DNA of 64,000 bases, from NCBI RefSeq assembly GCF_033843265.1, contig NZ_JAWXRD010000027.1, positions 124,001 to 188,000 on the forward strand. Direction: 5' to 3'. The translations under genes were made by a program, and so were the position numbers. This stretch comes from Scandinavium lactucae (GTDB lineage Bacteria; Pseudomonadota; Gammaproteobacteria; Enterobacterales; Enterobacteriaceae). A model generated the notes under the pieces. The model had not been told where the DNA came from. It made no database searches and saw only the letters and a list, made by a program, of their open reading frames with translations. Shown one piece after another: positions 42,813 to 49,718 of the stretch. How positions within the stretch are numbered: position 1 is the first letter of the stretch; each line of letters opens with the position of its first letter.

Positions 42813-43793
42813 TTACAGCCCTTTTTTCGCCAACTCTGCTTTAAAGTTGTCGCGGGTAATGAGCACCACATCGGTCACCGCGGTGAACTTCGGCGGCTCT
42901 GCATCTTTGGTCACCCAGTTGTAGAGCATCTCGCTGGTTTTGTAGCCGTGAACGTCCGGGCTTGGCAGCAGCGAGCCGTAGAAACCGGTCGCCTGCGCTT
43001 TCGACAGTTCGTTCACCGCATCCACGCCGTTAATGCCAATCCCGATAACATCCGCCGCCTTGAAGCCCTGACCTTCGGTCGCGCGAACGCCACCCAACAC
43101 GGTGTTGTCGTTCATGCCCAGCACCAGCCAGTGTTTTACACCAGGATGCTGAACCAGCAGCGAATTACCGGCATCAAATGCGCCTGGGATATCGTTGGAT
43201 TTGGTCGGCACTTTATAGATTTGCGCTTCCGGGAATCCGGCTTTTTTCAGCGCATCCATCGAGCCGGTGGTGCGGCGGCGAGCGGTGTCCAGTTCATCGG
43301 CGGTGATGGCCATCACCCCGGTGTCCTTCACATCCCAGCCGCGTTTTTGCATCTCTTTATACAGTTCGTCACCCTGACGGGCACCGATTTCGCTGGCCGC
43401 CATCATCACCAGCGGAACGGTGTCCATCGGTTTGCCTTTGGCATTAACGAATTGATCGTCGACGGTGATGACCTTCATGTCATAGCTGCGGGCCTTAGCC
43501 ATGATCGCTGGCCCCAGTTTGGGATCCGGCGTACAGATAACAAACCCTTTGGCTCCGTTGGCCGCCAGGCTGTCGATGGCGTTGAGGGTCTTTTCCCCGT
43601 CCGGCACCGCAATTTTAATCACATCGAAACCTAAATCTTTCCCGGCCTTATCGGCAAAACGCCATTCTGTCTGGAACCACGGCTCCTCCGGCTGCTTGAC
43701 CAGAAAACCGAGTTTCATCGTTTCAGCCACAGCTGATTGTGACATAACCGCGGCCAGCCCGATGGCCGCCAGCGCTTTAGTGAATTTGTGCAT
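42813..43793 (-). CDS. araF: L-arabinose-binding periplasmic protein AraF
   Basis: 326 residues (E. coli 329). Signal peptide (cut near SAVAETMKLG) and a periplasmic-binding-protein type 1 fold; FLVKQPEEPWFQTEWRFADKAG and VIGIGINGVDAVNELSKAQATGFYGSLLPSPDVHGYK match E. coli AraF. It delivers arabinose to AraGH. First gene of the operon; the upstream region 43794-44000 has AraC-like half sites. Confidence 0.97.
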   Translation of the reverse strand: MHKFTKALAAIGLAAVMSQSAVAETMKLGFLVKQPEEPWFQTEWRFADKAGKDLGFDVIKIAVPDGEKTLNAIDSLAANGAKGFVICTPDPKLGPAIMAKARSYDMKVITVDDQFVNAKGKPMDTVPLVMMAASEIGARQGDELYKEMQKRGWDVKDTGVMAITADELDTARRRTTGSMDALKKAGFPEAQIYKVPTKSNDIPGAFDAGNSLLVQHPGVKHWLVLGMNDNTVLGGVRATEGQGFKAADVIGIGINGVDAVNELSKAQATGFYGSLLPSPDVHGYKTSEMLYNWVTKDAEPPKFTAVTDVVLITRDNFKAELAKKGL

Positions 43794-43983
43794 GGGTAAC
43801 TCCAGCTTTAATGTTCTTTTTTGTAGGGGAAAACGAAACAGCTTATTTTAATTAGCAGTAAAACAATGCATTAGCGGCTTCGCTTGTAAGCACATTGTTG
43901 CTGAACCATTAATAGCGGGAAATTAATTATCCATAGGAGAGCGCCATCACACCGCAGAATTACAGTAATTGAGTGCATAAAAT

Positions 43984-44000
43984 TAGCGAGAAATGACATA
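43984..44000 (+). promoter_or_regulatory. Candidate AraC half-site upstream of araF
   Basis: TAGC, 7 bases, GACATA resembles the AraC half-site TAGC-N7-TCCATA. A second partial site ends TCCATA at 43929-43934. Both point away from araF, the reversed orientation described for E. coli araFGH. A TCACA at 43947-43951 may be half of a weak CRP site. The first site abuts the terminator at 44001. Confidence 0.4.
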
Positions 44001-44030
44001 AAAAAAAGGTGAATTGTCAGACAATTCACC
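44001..44030 (-). terminator. Terminator of the DJ-1/PfpI gene
   Basis: GGTGAATTGT (44008-44017) pairs perfectly with ACAATTCACC (44021-44030) around CAG; on the minus strand seven T follow. Confidence 0.92.
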
Positions 44031-44077
44031 CTTGGGTTAGCAGATTACTCTATATCAGCAGTCAGCGAATCCTTATC

Positions 44078-44635
44078 TCACCACCGGTAGTAAATATGTT
44101 CTGCGTGTTCACGGACCGGGGCTTCATCGCCGAGCACTCTGGCGGCGACGGTAAAGGCAAAATCAAATACGTGGCCCAGGCCTTTGCCGCTGATGAGATT
44201 GCCGTCTTCCACCACCGGGGCATCGACATATTGCCCATCTTTTACGTCCTGCCACAGTTCACCTGAGCAAACATATTTCCGCCCATTGAGCAGGCCATTC
44301 CCGCCCAGAATCCGCGCCGCCGCAGAGCAGATCGGGCAAATGAGTTTCCCGGCTGCGTCATGCTTTTTCACAAATTCAATCACCTGTGGATTGGCCGCTA
44401 AGTTGACGCTGCCCTGTGGTCCGCCCGGCAGCACCAGCGCATCAAACAGTACGTCGCTGCGTTCGGTGAGCGTGCTGTCTGCCACCATCGGGATCCCATG
44501 ATAGCTGGTCACGCCCCGGGTCGTTGCGCAGGACAATACTTCCACCTCAATATTTAAGCGCCGCAGAATATCGATGGTGACGATAGCTTCACCTTCCTCA
44601 AATCCGGTTGCCAACAGCACCGCAACTTTTTTCAT
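44078..44635 (-). CDS. DJ-1/PfpI family protein
   Basis: 185 residues of the DJ-1/ThiJ/PfpI superfamily (glutamine-amidotransferase-like fold). The conserved acidic residue is in ATGFEEGEA and the nucleophile-elbow cysteine in ICPICSAAARILGG (second Cys), as in DJ-1/YajL proteins, some of which act in stress protection or as glyoxalases. The exact role here is unknown. GGGAGAG precedes the ATG. It lies between araF and ftnB as a single gene with its own terminator; E. coli has no gene of this kind here. Confidence 0.8.
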   Translation of the reverse strand: MKKVAVLLATGFEEGEAIVTIDILRRLNIEVEVLSCATTRGVTSYHGIPMVADSTLTERSDVLFDALVLPGGPQGSVNLAANPQVIEFVKKHDAAGKLICPICSAAARILGGNGLLNGRKYVCSGELWQDVKDGQYVDAPVVEDGNLISGKGLGHVFDFAFTVAARVLGDEAPVREHAEHIYYRW

Positions 44636-44894
44636 TACACTCTCCCTGATTTCAATTTTTTGTTTCTGAATTAATTACCTAATTGTCTCCAAAAAATATT
44701 CTAGTTCCAAGCATGGATATGAGTGAATGCAGGACAGATCGCAGTTTTATCAAATAATCATGGAATATAATTGCATTAGACATCATGCCGTTAACCTCGG
44801 CTTTCACAGAGTTTTACTAAGGTAATATCGAATATTTACGAGATCATGTAACGAAGCGTAAATAATATCTGCAATACGGAATAAGGATATTGCT

Positions 44895-45401
44895 ATGACA
44901 GTCCCGGGAATGGTTCAAAAACTCAATGCGCAAATGAATCTTGAATTTTGCGCCTCCAACTTTTACCTGCGTCTCAGCGAGTGGTGTTCTGAACAAAAAC
45001 TGACGGGTACGGCGAATTTTTTACGGTCGCAGGCGCAGTCCAACGTCACCCACATGATGCGCATGTTCGAATTTATGAAAAAATCCGGCGCGTATCCGGT
45101 AGTGAAAGAATCCAAACCCTGTGGTGATAACCGCTGCTCGACCCTCGAAGACTTATTTCTCAAAACCCTTGAAGAACACCATCAGCGCACCCAAACCCTG
45201 TGCGCCCTCACCCTTGAAGCCAAAACCTTACAGGACGACAGCACCCTGCATTTTTTGAATACCCTGGAAAAAGAGCAGGAGCAGGACGGCGTGCTGTTAC
45301 AGACCATTCTTGATGAAGTGCGCAGTGCGCGTAAAGCGGGCCTGTGTATGGAACAAACCGACAAACACCTCACCACCGTGGTCAACCACCAACAACACTA
45401 A
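44895..45401 (+). CDS. ftnB: Ferritin-like protein FtnB
   Basis: 168 residues (E. coli FtnB 167). Four-helix ferritin fold; blocks such as LRSQAQSNVTHMMRMFEFM and LEKEQEQDGVLLQTILDEVRSA match FtnB. As in E. coli FtnB several ferroxidase ligands differ from FtnA (MNLEFCASNFY; QSNVTHMM rather than EEMTHM). It is linked to repair of iron-sulfur clusters and iron redistribution rather than bulk storage. Single gene. Confidence 0.93.
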   Translation: MTVPGMVQKLNAQMNLEFCASNFYLRLSEWCSEQKLTGTANFLRSQAQSNVTHMMRMFEFMKKSGAYPVVKESKPCGDNRCSTLEDLFLKTLEEHHQRTQTLCALTLEAKTLQDDSTLHFLNTLEKEQEQDGVLLQTILDEVRSARKAGLCMEQTDKHLTTVVNHQQH

Positions 45402-45409
45402 GCCTCCTC

Positions 45410-45429
45410 AGGGCGGCGTTGTCCGCCCT
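45410..45429 (+). terminator. Hairpin after ftnB, possible terminator
   Basis: AGGGCGG pairs with CCGCCCT around CGTTGT, 8 bases after the ftnB stop. No T tract follows. Confidence 0.45.
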
Positions 45430-45568
45430 AACTCCACGACTTAAATGTTAACGAAATGTACATAACAGATTGTTTTTCCATCTGTTTACAAATCAGATCT
45501 GTCTCTCACTCAATAACAGCACAAAATGTAATGATTCAAGCCTTCTTTATGGATGAGACAGGTGAGAC

Positions 45569-46912
45569 ATGATTACGCTTGAATTTGTTGTCATTATTTT
45601 ATGCCTGCTGGTGGGAACCCGGTTTGGCGGGATGGGTCTGGGGCTTATCAGCGGGATCGGTTTATTTATCCTGACTTTCGTGTTTGGGCTTCAGCCGGGT
45701 AAACCGCCGGTGGATGTGATGCTCACCATTCTGGCGGTGATCGGCTGTGCCGCCACGCTGCAAACCGCTGGCGGGCTGAACGTGATGATGCAGTGTGCAG
45801 AAAAACTGCTGCGCAAGCATCCGCAGCACATTACCCTGCTGGCCCCGTTTACCACCTGGACATTGACGTTTCTGTGCGGAACCGGACACGTGGTCTACAC
45901 CATGTTCCCCATTATCGCAGACATCGCGCTGAAAAAAGGCATTCGGCCCGAACGTCCCATGGCGGTGGCATCGATAGCCTCGCAGATGGCGATTACCGCC
46001 TCGCCGGTGTCGGTGGCCGTGGTCTCGCTGGTGTCTATCCTCGGGGCTCAGCACGGTATGGGCCACGCCTGGAGCATCCTCGAAATTCTGACCGTCTCCG
46101 TGCCAGCATCCTTATTTGGGGTGGCGATTGCCGCGCTATGGAGCCTGCGTCGCGGTAAAGATCTGGCCGATGACCCGGAGTTTCAGATCAAAATTCGGGA
46201 TCCGAAACAGCGGGAATATATCTACGGCAGCACCGAAACGCTGCTCAACCAGCGCTTTAATCGCGAAGCATACTGGTCAACGTGGATTTTCTTCGCCGGG
46301 ATTGCCGTGGTGGTATTACTCGGCGCGCTGCCGGAACTGCGGCCTACCTTTGAAGTGAAAGGTAAACTCGCCCCGCTCTCCATGAACCTGGTGATTCAGA
46401 TGATGATGCTGATTGCCGGCGCGGTGATGTTGATGGCCTGTAAAGTGAACGCCGCCGCCATTTCCAGCGGAGCGGTCTTTAAAGCGGGGATGGTGGCGAT
46501 TTTCTCGGTGTTCGGTGTGGCATGGATGAGCGATACCTTTTTCCAGGCGCATTTACCGGAGTTGAAAGCGGCACTCGAAGGCGTGGTGCAAAGTCATCCG
46601 TGGACCTACGCCATCGTGCTGTTTCTGGTGTCAAAATTGGTGAACAGCCAGGCCGCGGCACTAACCGCCGTCGCCCCGATGGGACTGATGCTCGGCGTGG
46701 AACCGAAAATGCTGATTGCCTTCTTCCCGGCGGCCTATGGCTACTTCGTGTTACCGACCTATCCAAGCGACCTGGCGTGTATCGGGTTCGACCGTTCCGG
46801 AACCACCCGTATCGGGAAATTCATTATCAACCACAGCTTTATTCTGCCAGGCCTGATTGCCGTGAGCTGCGCCTGTGTTGCCAGCTATCTGCTGGTGGAA
46901 GCGATTTACTGA
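45569..46912 (+). CDS. Anaerobic C4-dicarboxylate transporter, DcuA/DcuB family
   Basis: 447 residues, multi-spanning. It aligns with DcuA/DcuB of E. coli along its length: LQPGKPPVDVMLTILAVIG, LCGTGHVVYTMFPIIADIALKKGIRPERPMA, SQMAITASPVSVAVVSLVSILG, VSKLVNSQAAAL and YPSDLACIGFDRSGTTRIGKFIINHSFILPG. These proteins exchange or take up fumarate, malate, aspartate and succinate, mainly without oxygen. It is neither dcuA (next to aspA) nor dcuB (next to fumB) by position, so an additional paralogue is likely. It follows ftnB on the same strand, about 170 bases downstream. Confidence 0.88.
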   Translation: MITLEFVVIILCLLVGTRFGGMGLGLISGIGLFILTFVFGLQPGKPPVDVMLTILAVIGCAATLQTAGGLNVMMQCAEKLLRKHPQHITLLAPFTTWTLTFLCGTGHVVYTMFPIIADIALKKGIRPERPMAVASIASQMAITASPVSVAVVSLVSILGAQHGMGHAWSILEILTVSVPASLFGVAIAALWSLRRGKDLADDPEFQIKIRDPKQREYIYGSTETLLNQRFNREAYWSTWIFFAGIAVVVLLGALPELRPTFEVKGKLAPLSMNLVIQMMMLIAGAVMLMACKVNAAAISSGAVFKAGMVAIFSVFGVAWMSDTFFQAHLPELKAALEGVVQSHPWTYAIVLFLVSKLVNSQAAALTAVAPMGLMLGVEPKMLIAFFPAAYGYFVLPTYPSDLACIGFDRSGTTRIGKFIINHSFILPGLIAVSCACVASYLLVEAIY

Positions 46913-46954
46913 CAAACGCCTGGCGGCGCTACGCGCCGGGCCTCTATGCCAACA

Positions 46955-46978
46955 AAAACGGCGCGGCAGCGCCGTTTT
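46955..46978. terminator. Bidirectional terminator, dcu-type gene / yecJ
   Basis: AAAACGGCGC (46955-46964) pairs with GCGCCGTTTT (46969-46978), a classical A/T-flanked hairpin between convergent genes. Confidence 0.9.
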
Positions 46979-46980
46979 CA

Positions 46981-47235
46981 TTAATGGGTGCTGCCTTCCT
47001 GCGGCGTGAACTTCAACTCGATCAGGGCGATGGCTTTTTGAATCGCACGTTGCGTCACCGGGTCAGCACCTGCCGGATTGGCACTGAAATCGATCGCGCG
47101 CAGCTGATTGGCCATTTTGTCACGGACTTCAACCGGGGCGATAACATCGACAACATCAAGAATTTGTTTAATGACCAGCTGGCACGCGACAACATCGGAT
47201 ATCAGCTCATCGTTTTCGGTCAGATTCTGGGACAT
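46981..47235 (-). CDS. yecJ: YecJ family protein (DUF2766)
   Basis: 84 residues, closely matching E. coli YecJ (83 residues): SDVVACQLVIKQILDVVDVIAPVEVR and TQRAIQKAIALIELKFTP. Soluble, helical, of unknown function. The ATG at 47235 follows GGAG (from AAAAAAGGAGAAAATC). Divergent from the MFS gene. Confidence 0.92.
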   Translation of the reverse strand: MSQNLTENDELISDVVACQLVIKQILDVVDVIAPVEVRDKMANQLRAIDFSANPAGADPVTQRAIQKAIALIELKFTPQEGSTH

Positions 47236-47371
47236 GATTTTCTCCTTTTTTCAGGGGCGTCATAGTAACCTGAATTTTCTGCCCGGAAATCAAAAAAACC
47301 TGCTGAAGCATGCATTTTGTTGCGCTATGGTCATCTGAAACAATGATTCATTTTGAAATGGCAGCGTTATC

Positions 47372-48793
47372 ATGAGTGAAAACATCTCCGCAAAGGAGAG
47401 CCGTGGTCTGTCCCCCGCCGCATTACTGGTGGCTGGCGCATTCTTTATGGAGTTTCTCGACGGGACGGTAATTGCCACCGCGCTGCCGGATATGGCGAAA
47501 AGTTTTGGCGTGGAAGCCGTTTCGCTGAACATCGGGATCAGCGCCTACCTCATCACCCTCGCCGTTCTGATCCCGGCCAGCGGCTGGATTGCCGACCGCT
47601 TTGGCGCGCGCAAGGTGTTTACCCTGGCACTGTTCATTTTTACCCTCGCCTCGGTATTTTGCGGGCTCGCTACCAGCGTCAATAGCTTCGTCGCGATGCG
47701 CATTTTACAGGGCGTTGGCGGCGCGTTGATGGTGCCTGTCGGCAGGCTGGCGGTATTACGCACCACGCCAAAACATCATTTAATCACTGCCATCGCCACC
47801 CTGACCTGGCCCGCGCTGGTGGCACCGATAATCGGCCCACCGCTCGGCGGGTTCATCACCCGTTTCGCTGACTGGCGCTGGATATTCTTCATCAATGTGC
47901 CGCTCGGGCTGGTGGCTATCGCCCTGGCGCTGCGCATCATCCCGGATATCCGCGACGACGATCGCCGCCCGTTTGATCTGCCGGGTTTTGTTGCCACCGC
48001 CATTGCGATGGTGAGCCTGGTCTATGCGATGGAAGCATTCGGTGCAGAACAGGGTCGACGCTGGCTACCCTTTGCGCTTCTGGCCTTGGGTGCAGTGACG
48101 TTTCTCTTTGCCCTGCGCCATTTCAGGCGCGTCGAATGGCCGATGATCCGCCTTGATGCCCTGCAAGTGCCAACTTTCAGAGTCACGATGTATGGCGGGT
48201 CGTTGTTTCGCGCCTCGATAAGCGCGGTGCCATTCCTGCTGCCCCTGCTATTTCAGGTCGGTTTTGGCATGGATCCGTTCCACGCGGGGCTGCTGGTGCT
48301 GGCGGTGTTTGTTGGTAATCTGACGATTAAACCGGCCACCACACCGCTGATCCGCTGGCTGGGCTTTCGCAAACTGTTGCTGATTAACGGCGCGCTGAAC
48401 GTATTGGCGCTGATGGCCTGCGCTTTCCTCACCCCGCACACACCGCTGTGGCTGACGCTGCTGATTCTGTACCTCGGCGGCGTGTTCCGATCGATCCAGT
48501 TCACCGGCGTCAGTACCCTGGCTTTCGCCGACGTGCCCTCCCCGCAGATGAGCTACGCCAATACCTTGTTCAGCACCGCTACCCAGTTAGCCGTCGGGCT
48601 GGGGATTACGCTCGGTGCGATTGGCATTAGGCTGGGTGAAAAACTGAGTGACTGGCTGCAGCTCGCGGCGATCCCGGGGATTAGCTTCCGGTTGGCGTTT
48701 GTGTTTATCGCGCTAATTTGTCTGGTGGGAATGGTTGATACGTTACAGCTGACGCGGGATGCGGGAAGTTCAGTGTCGAAACGGAAACAGTAA
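47372..48793 (+). CDS. MFS transporter, DHA2 family (MdtD-like)
   Basis: 473 residues with about 14 hydrophobic segments. Family motifs are clear: FFMEFLDGTVIATALPDMAKSFG (motif D1/first helix of DHA2 exporters), GWIADRFGARKVF (motif A) and LQGVGGALMVPVGRL and GPPLGGFITRFADWRWIFFINVPLG (motif C region). Size and sequence are like MdtD (YegB) of E. coli, a proton-driven exporter with citrate or drug links; substrate is not readable. It ends in a strong terminator shared with the convergent isomerase gene. Confidence 0.83.
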   Translation: MSENISAKESRGLSPAALLVAGAFFMEFLDGTVIATALPDMAKSFGVEAVSLNIGISAYLITLAVLIPASGWIADRFGARKVFTLALFIFTLASVFCGLATSVNSFVAMRILQGVGGALMVPVGRLAVLRTTPKHHLITAIATLTWPALVAPIIGPPLGGFITRFADWRWIFFINVPLGLVAIALALRIIPDIRDDDRRPFDLPGFVATAIAMVSLVYAMEAFGAEQGRRWLPFALLALGAVTFLFALRHFRRVEWPMIRLDALQVPTFRVTMYGGSLFRASISAVPFLLPLLFQVGFGMDPFHAGLLVLAVFVGNLTIKPATTPLIRWLGFRKLLLINGALNVLALMACAFLTPHTPLWLTLLILYLGGVFRSIQFTGVSTLAFADVPSPQMSYANTLFSTATQLAVGLGITLGAIGIRLGEKLSDWLQLAAIPGISFRLAFVFIALICLVGMVDTLQLTRDAGSSVSKRKQ

Positions 48794-48796
48794 GCA

Positions 48797-48825
48797 CGCC
48801 GGCGGCAGGGTGCCGCCGGCGTTTT
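48797..48825. terminator. Terminator between MFS and RpiB-like genes
   Basis: An 11-bp stem CGCCGGCGGCA (48797-48807) / TGCCGCCGGCG (48811-48821) is followed by TTTT on the plus strand. It lies between convergent genes. Confidence 0.9.
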
Positions 48826-48830
48826 CCGCA

Positions 48831-49469
48831 TTACGCCAGCATTTGGCGCACAAAGGCTTCAATCTCTTTATCCTGGCAGTTCTCAAAGAAGCACTGCTGG
48901 AAGCGTTGACCGGAGACGGCGGTTTTCACCAGTTCCGGGTCGATAGCACGCAGGGTATCGAGATAGTTTTCTTTTACCACCGCCGCTTTGACCTGGTTGA
49001 GAATACCCGCGTTACGCACCTGGGGTTCTTTACGCTCCGGCGGATAGCCTTCCCCGTTGCGACCAGTAAAGGCTTTCTCAAAGATGAAGCGCACGTTCAG
49101 TTCTGCGCCCCAGCCAAAGCCTTTAGCGAAGGGCAGTGAGAGCGCGTTGCCGTTGTTGATTTGGGCAAACAGGAAGGCGTCAGCCGGGTCGATGCAGTAG
49201 CCGCATACCACGCCGGGGTGAATATTCAGCGACATCAGCGCGCCCTGGCCGGTGCCACAGCCGGTGACCACGAAATCAACCGCTTTTGCGTTGAGCAGAA
49301 TGCTGGCCATAATCCCCAAATGGATATAGGTCAGGTGATGATCCTGCTCGTCACTCATGCCAACGTTGTACACCGGGAAGCCCTTTTCATCGGCAACACC
49401 CTTCAGCTCACGATGGATAATGGCGTTTTTCGCCGCCTGGCTGTTTTCCATCATCAGTGCAATTTTCAT
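48831..49469 (-). CDS. RpiB/LacA/LacB family sugar-phosphate isomerase
   Basis: 212 residues. The N-terminal 150 residues are an RpiB/LacAB domain with the signature VVTGCGTGQGAL (Cys of the CGTGxG motif). A C-terminal extension of about 60 residues is not present in E. coli RpiB (149). The substrate is unknown; the KdgR-like operator 92 bases upstream (49561-49579) suggests a role in hexuronate or pectin-derived sugar catabolism, and I recall a KdgR-regulated isomerase called spiX described for enterobacteria. The ATG at 49469 (MKIALMMENSQ) is behind GGAGAGG; the frame to 49514 is not used. Confidence 0.82.
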   Translation of the reverse strand: MKIALMMENSQAAKNAIIHRELKGVADEKGFPVYNVGMSDEQDHHLTYIHLGIMASILLNAKAVDFVVTGCGTGQGALMSLNIHPGVVCGYCIDPADAFLFAQINNGNALSLPFAKGFGWGAELNVRFIFEKAFTGRNGEGYPPERKEPQVRNAGILNQVKAAVVKENYLDTLRAIDPELVKTAVSGQRFQQCFFENCQDKEIEAFVRQMLA

Positions 49470-49560
49470 TCTTTCCTCTCCTGAAATTCGCGCGGTCATC
49501 TGCGCAATGGACAATCACGATGCGTTCACCATAGCGCGCATTAAACACACATTCAAATTT

Positions 49561-49579
49561 AATGAAATATTGTTTCATT
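49561..49579. promoter_or_regulatory. KdgR-like operator upstream of the RpiB-like gene
   Basis: AATGAAATATTGTTTCATT is a near-perfect palindrome with arms AATGAAA and TTTCATT, matching the KdgR consensus (TGAAAC-N3-GTTTCA type). It is 92 bases before the isomerase start and on the far side of the HD-GYP gene start. Confidence 0.75.
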
Positions 49580-49718
49580 AATCATTGCTGCGGTCACAGT
49601 TTTGGCCCTTGATCGCCAGAATGCATGATTATTCACAAAATCAATAAATCTCTATCCGGGTTTACGGCAGTTAGTTAGACTAAAAACAAACGACACGATA
49701 AAAATCAGGAACCTTCTT

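Noticed and set aside
49681..49701. Sigma-28 promoter before the HD-GYP gene (TAAAAACA ... CACGATAA)
   Set aside because: The spacing between the two elements is 5 bases, not 11, and the -10 is poor.
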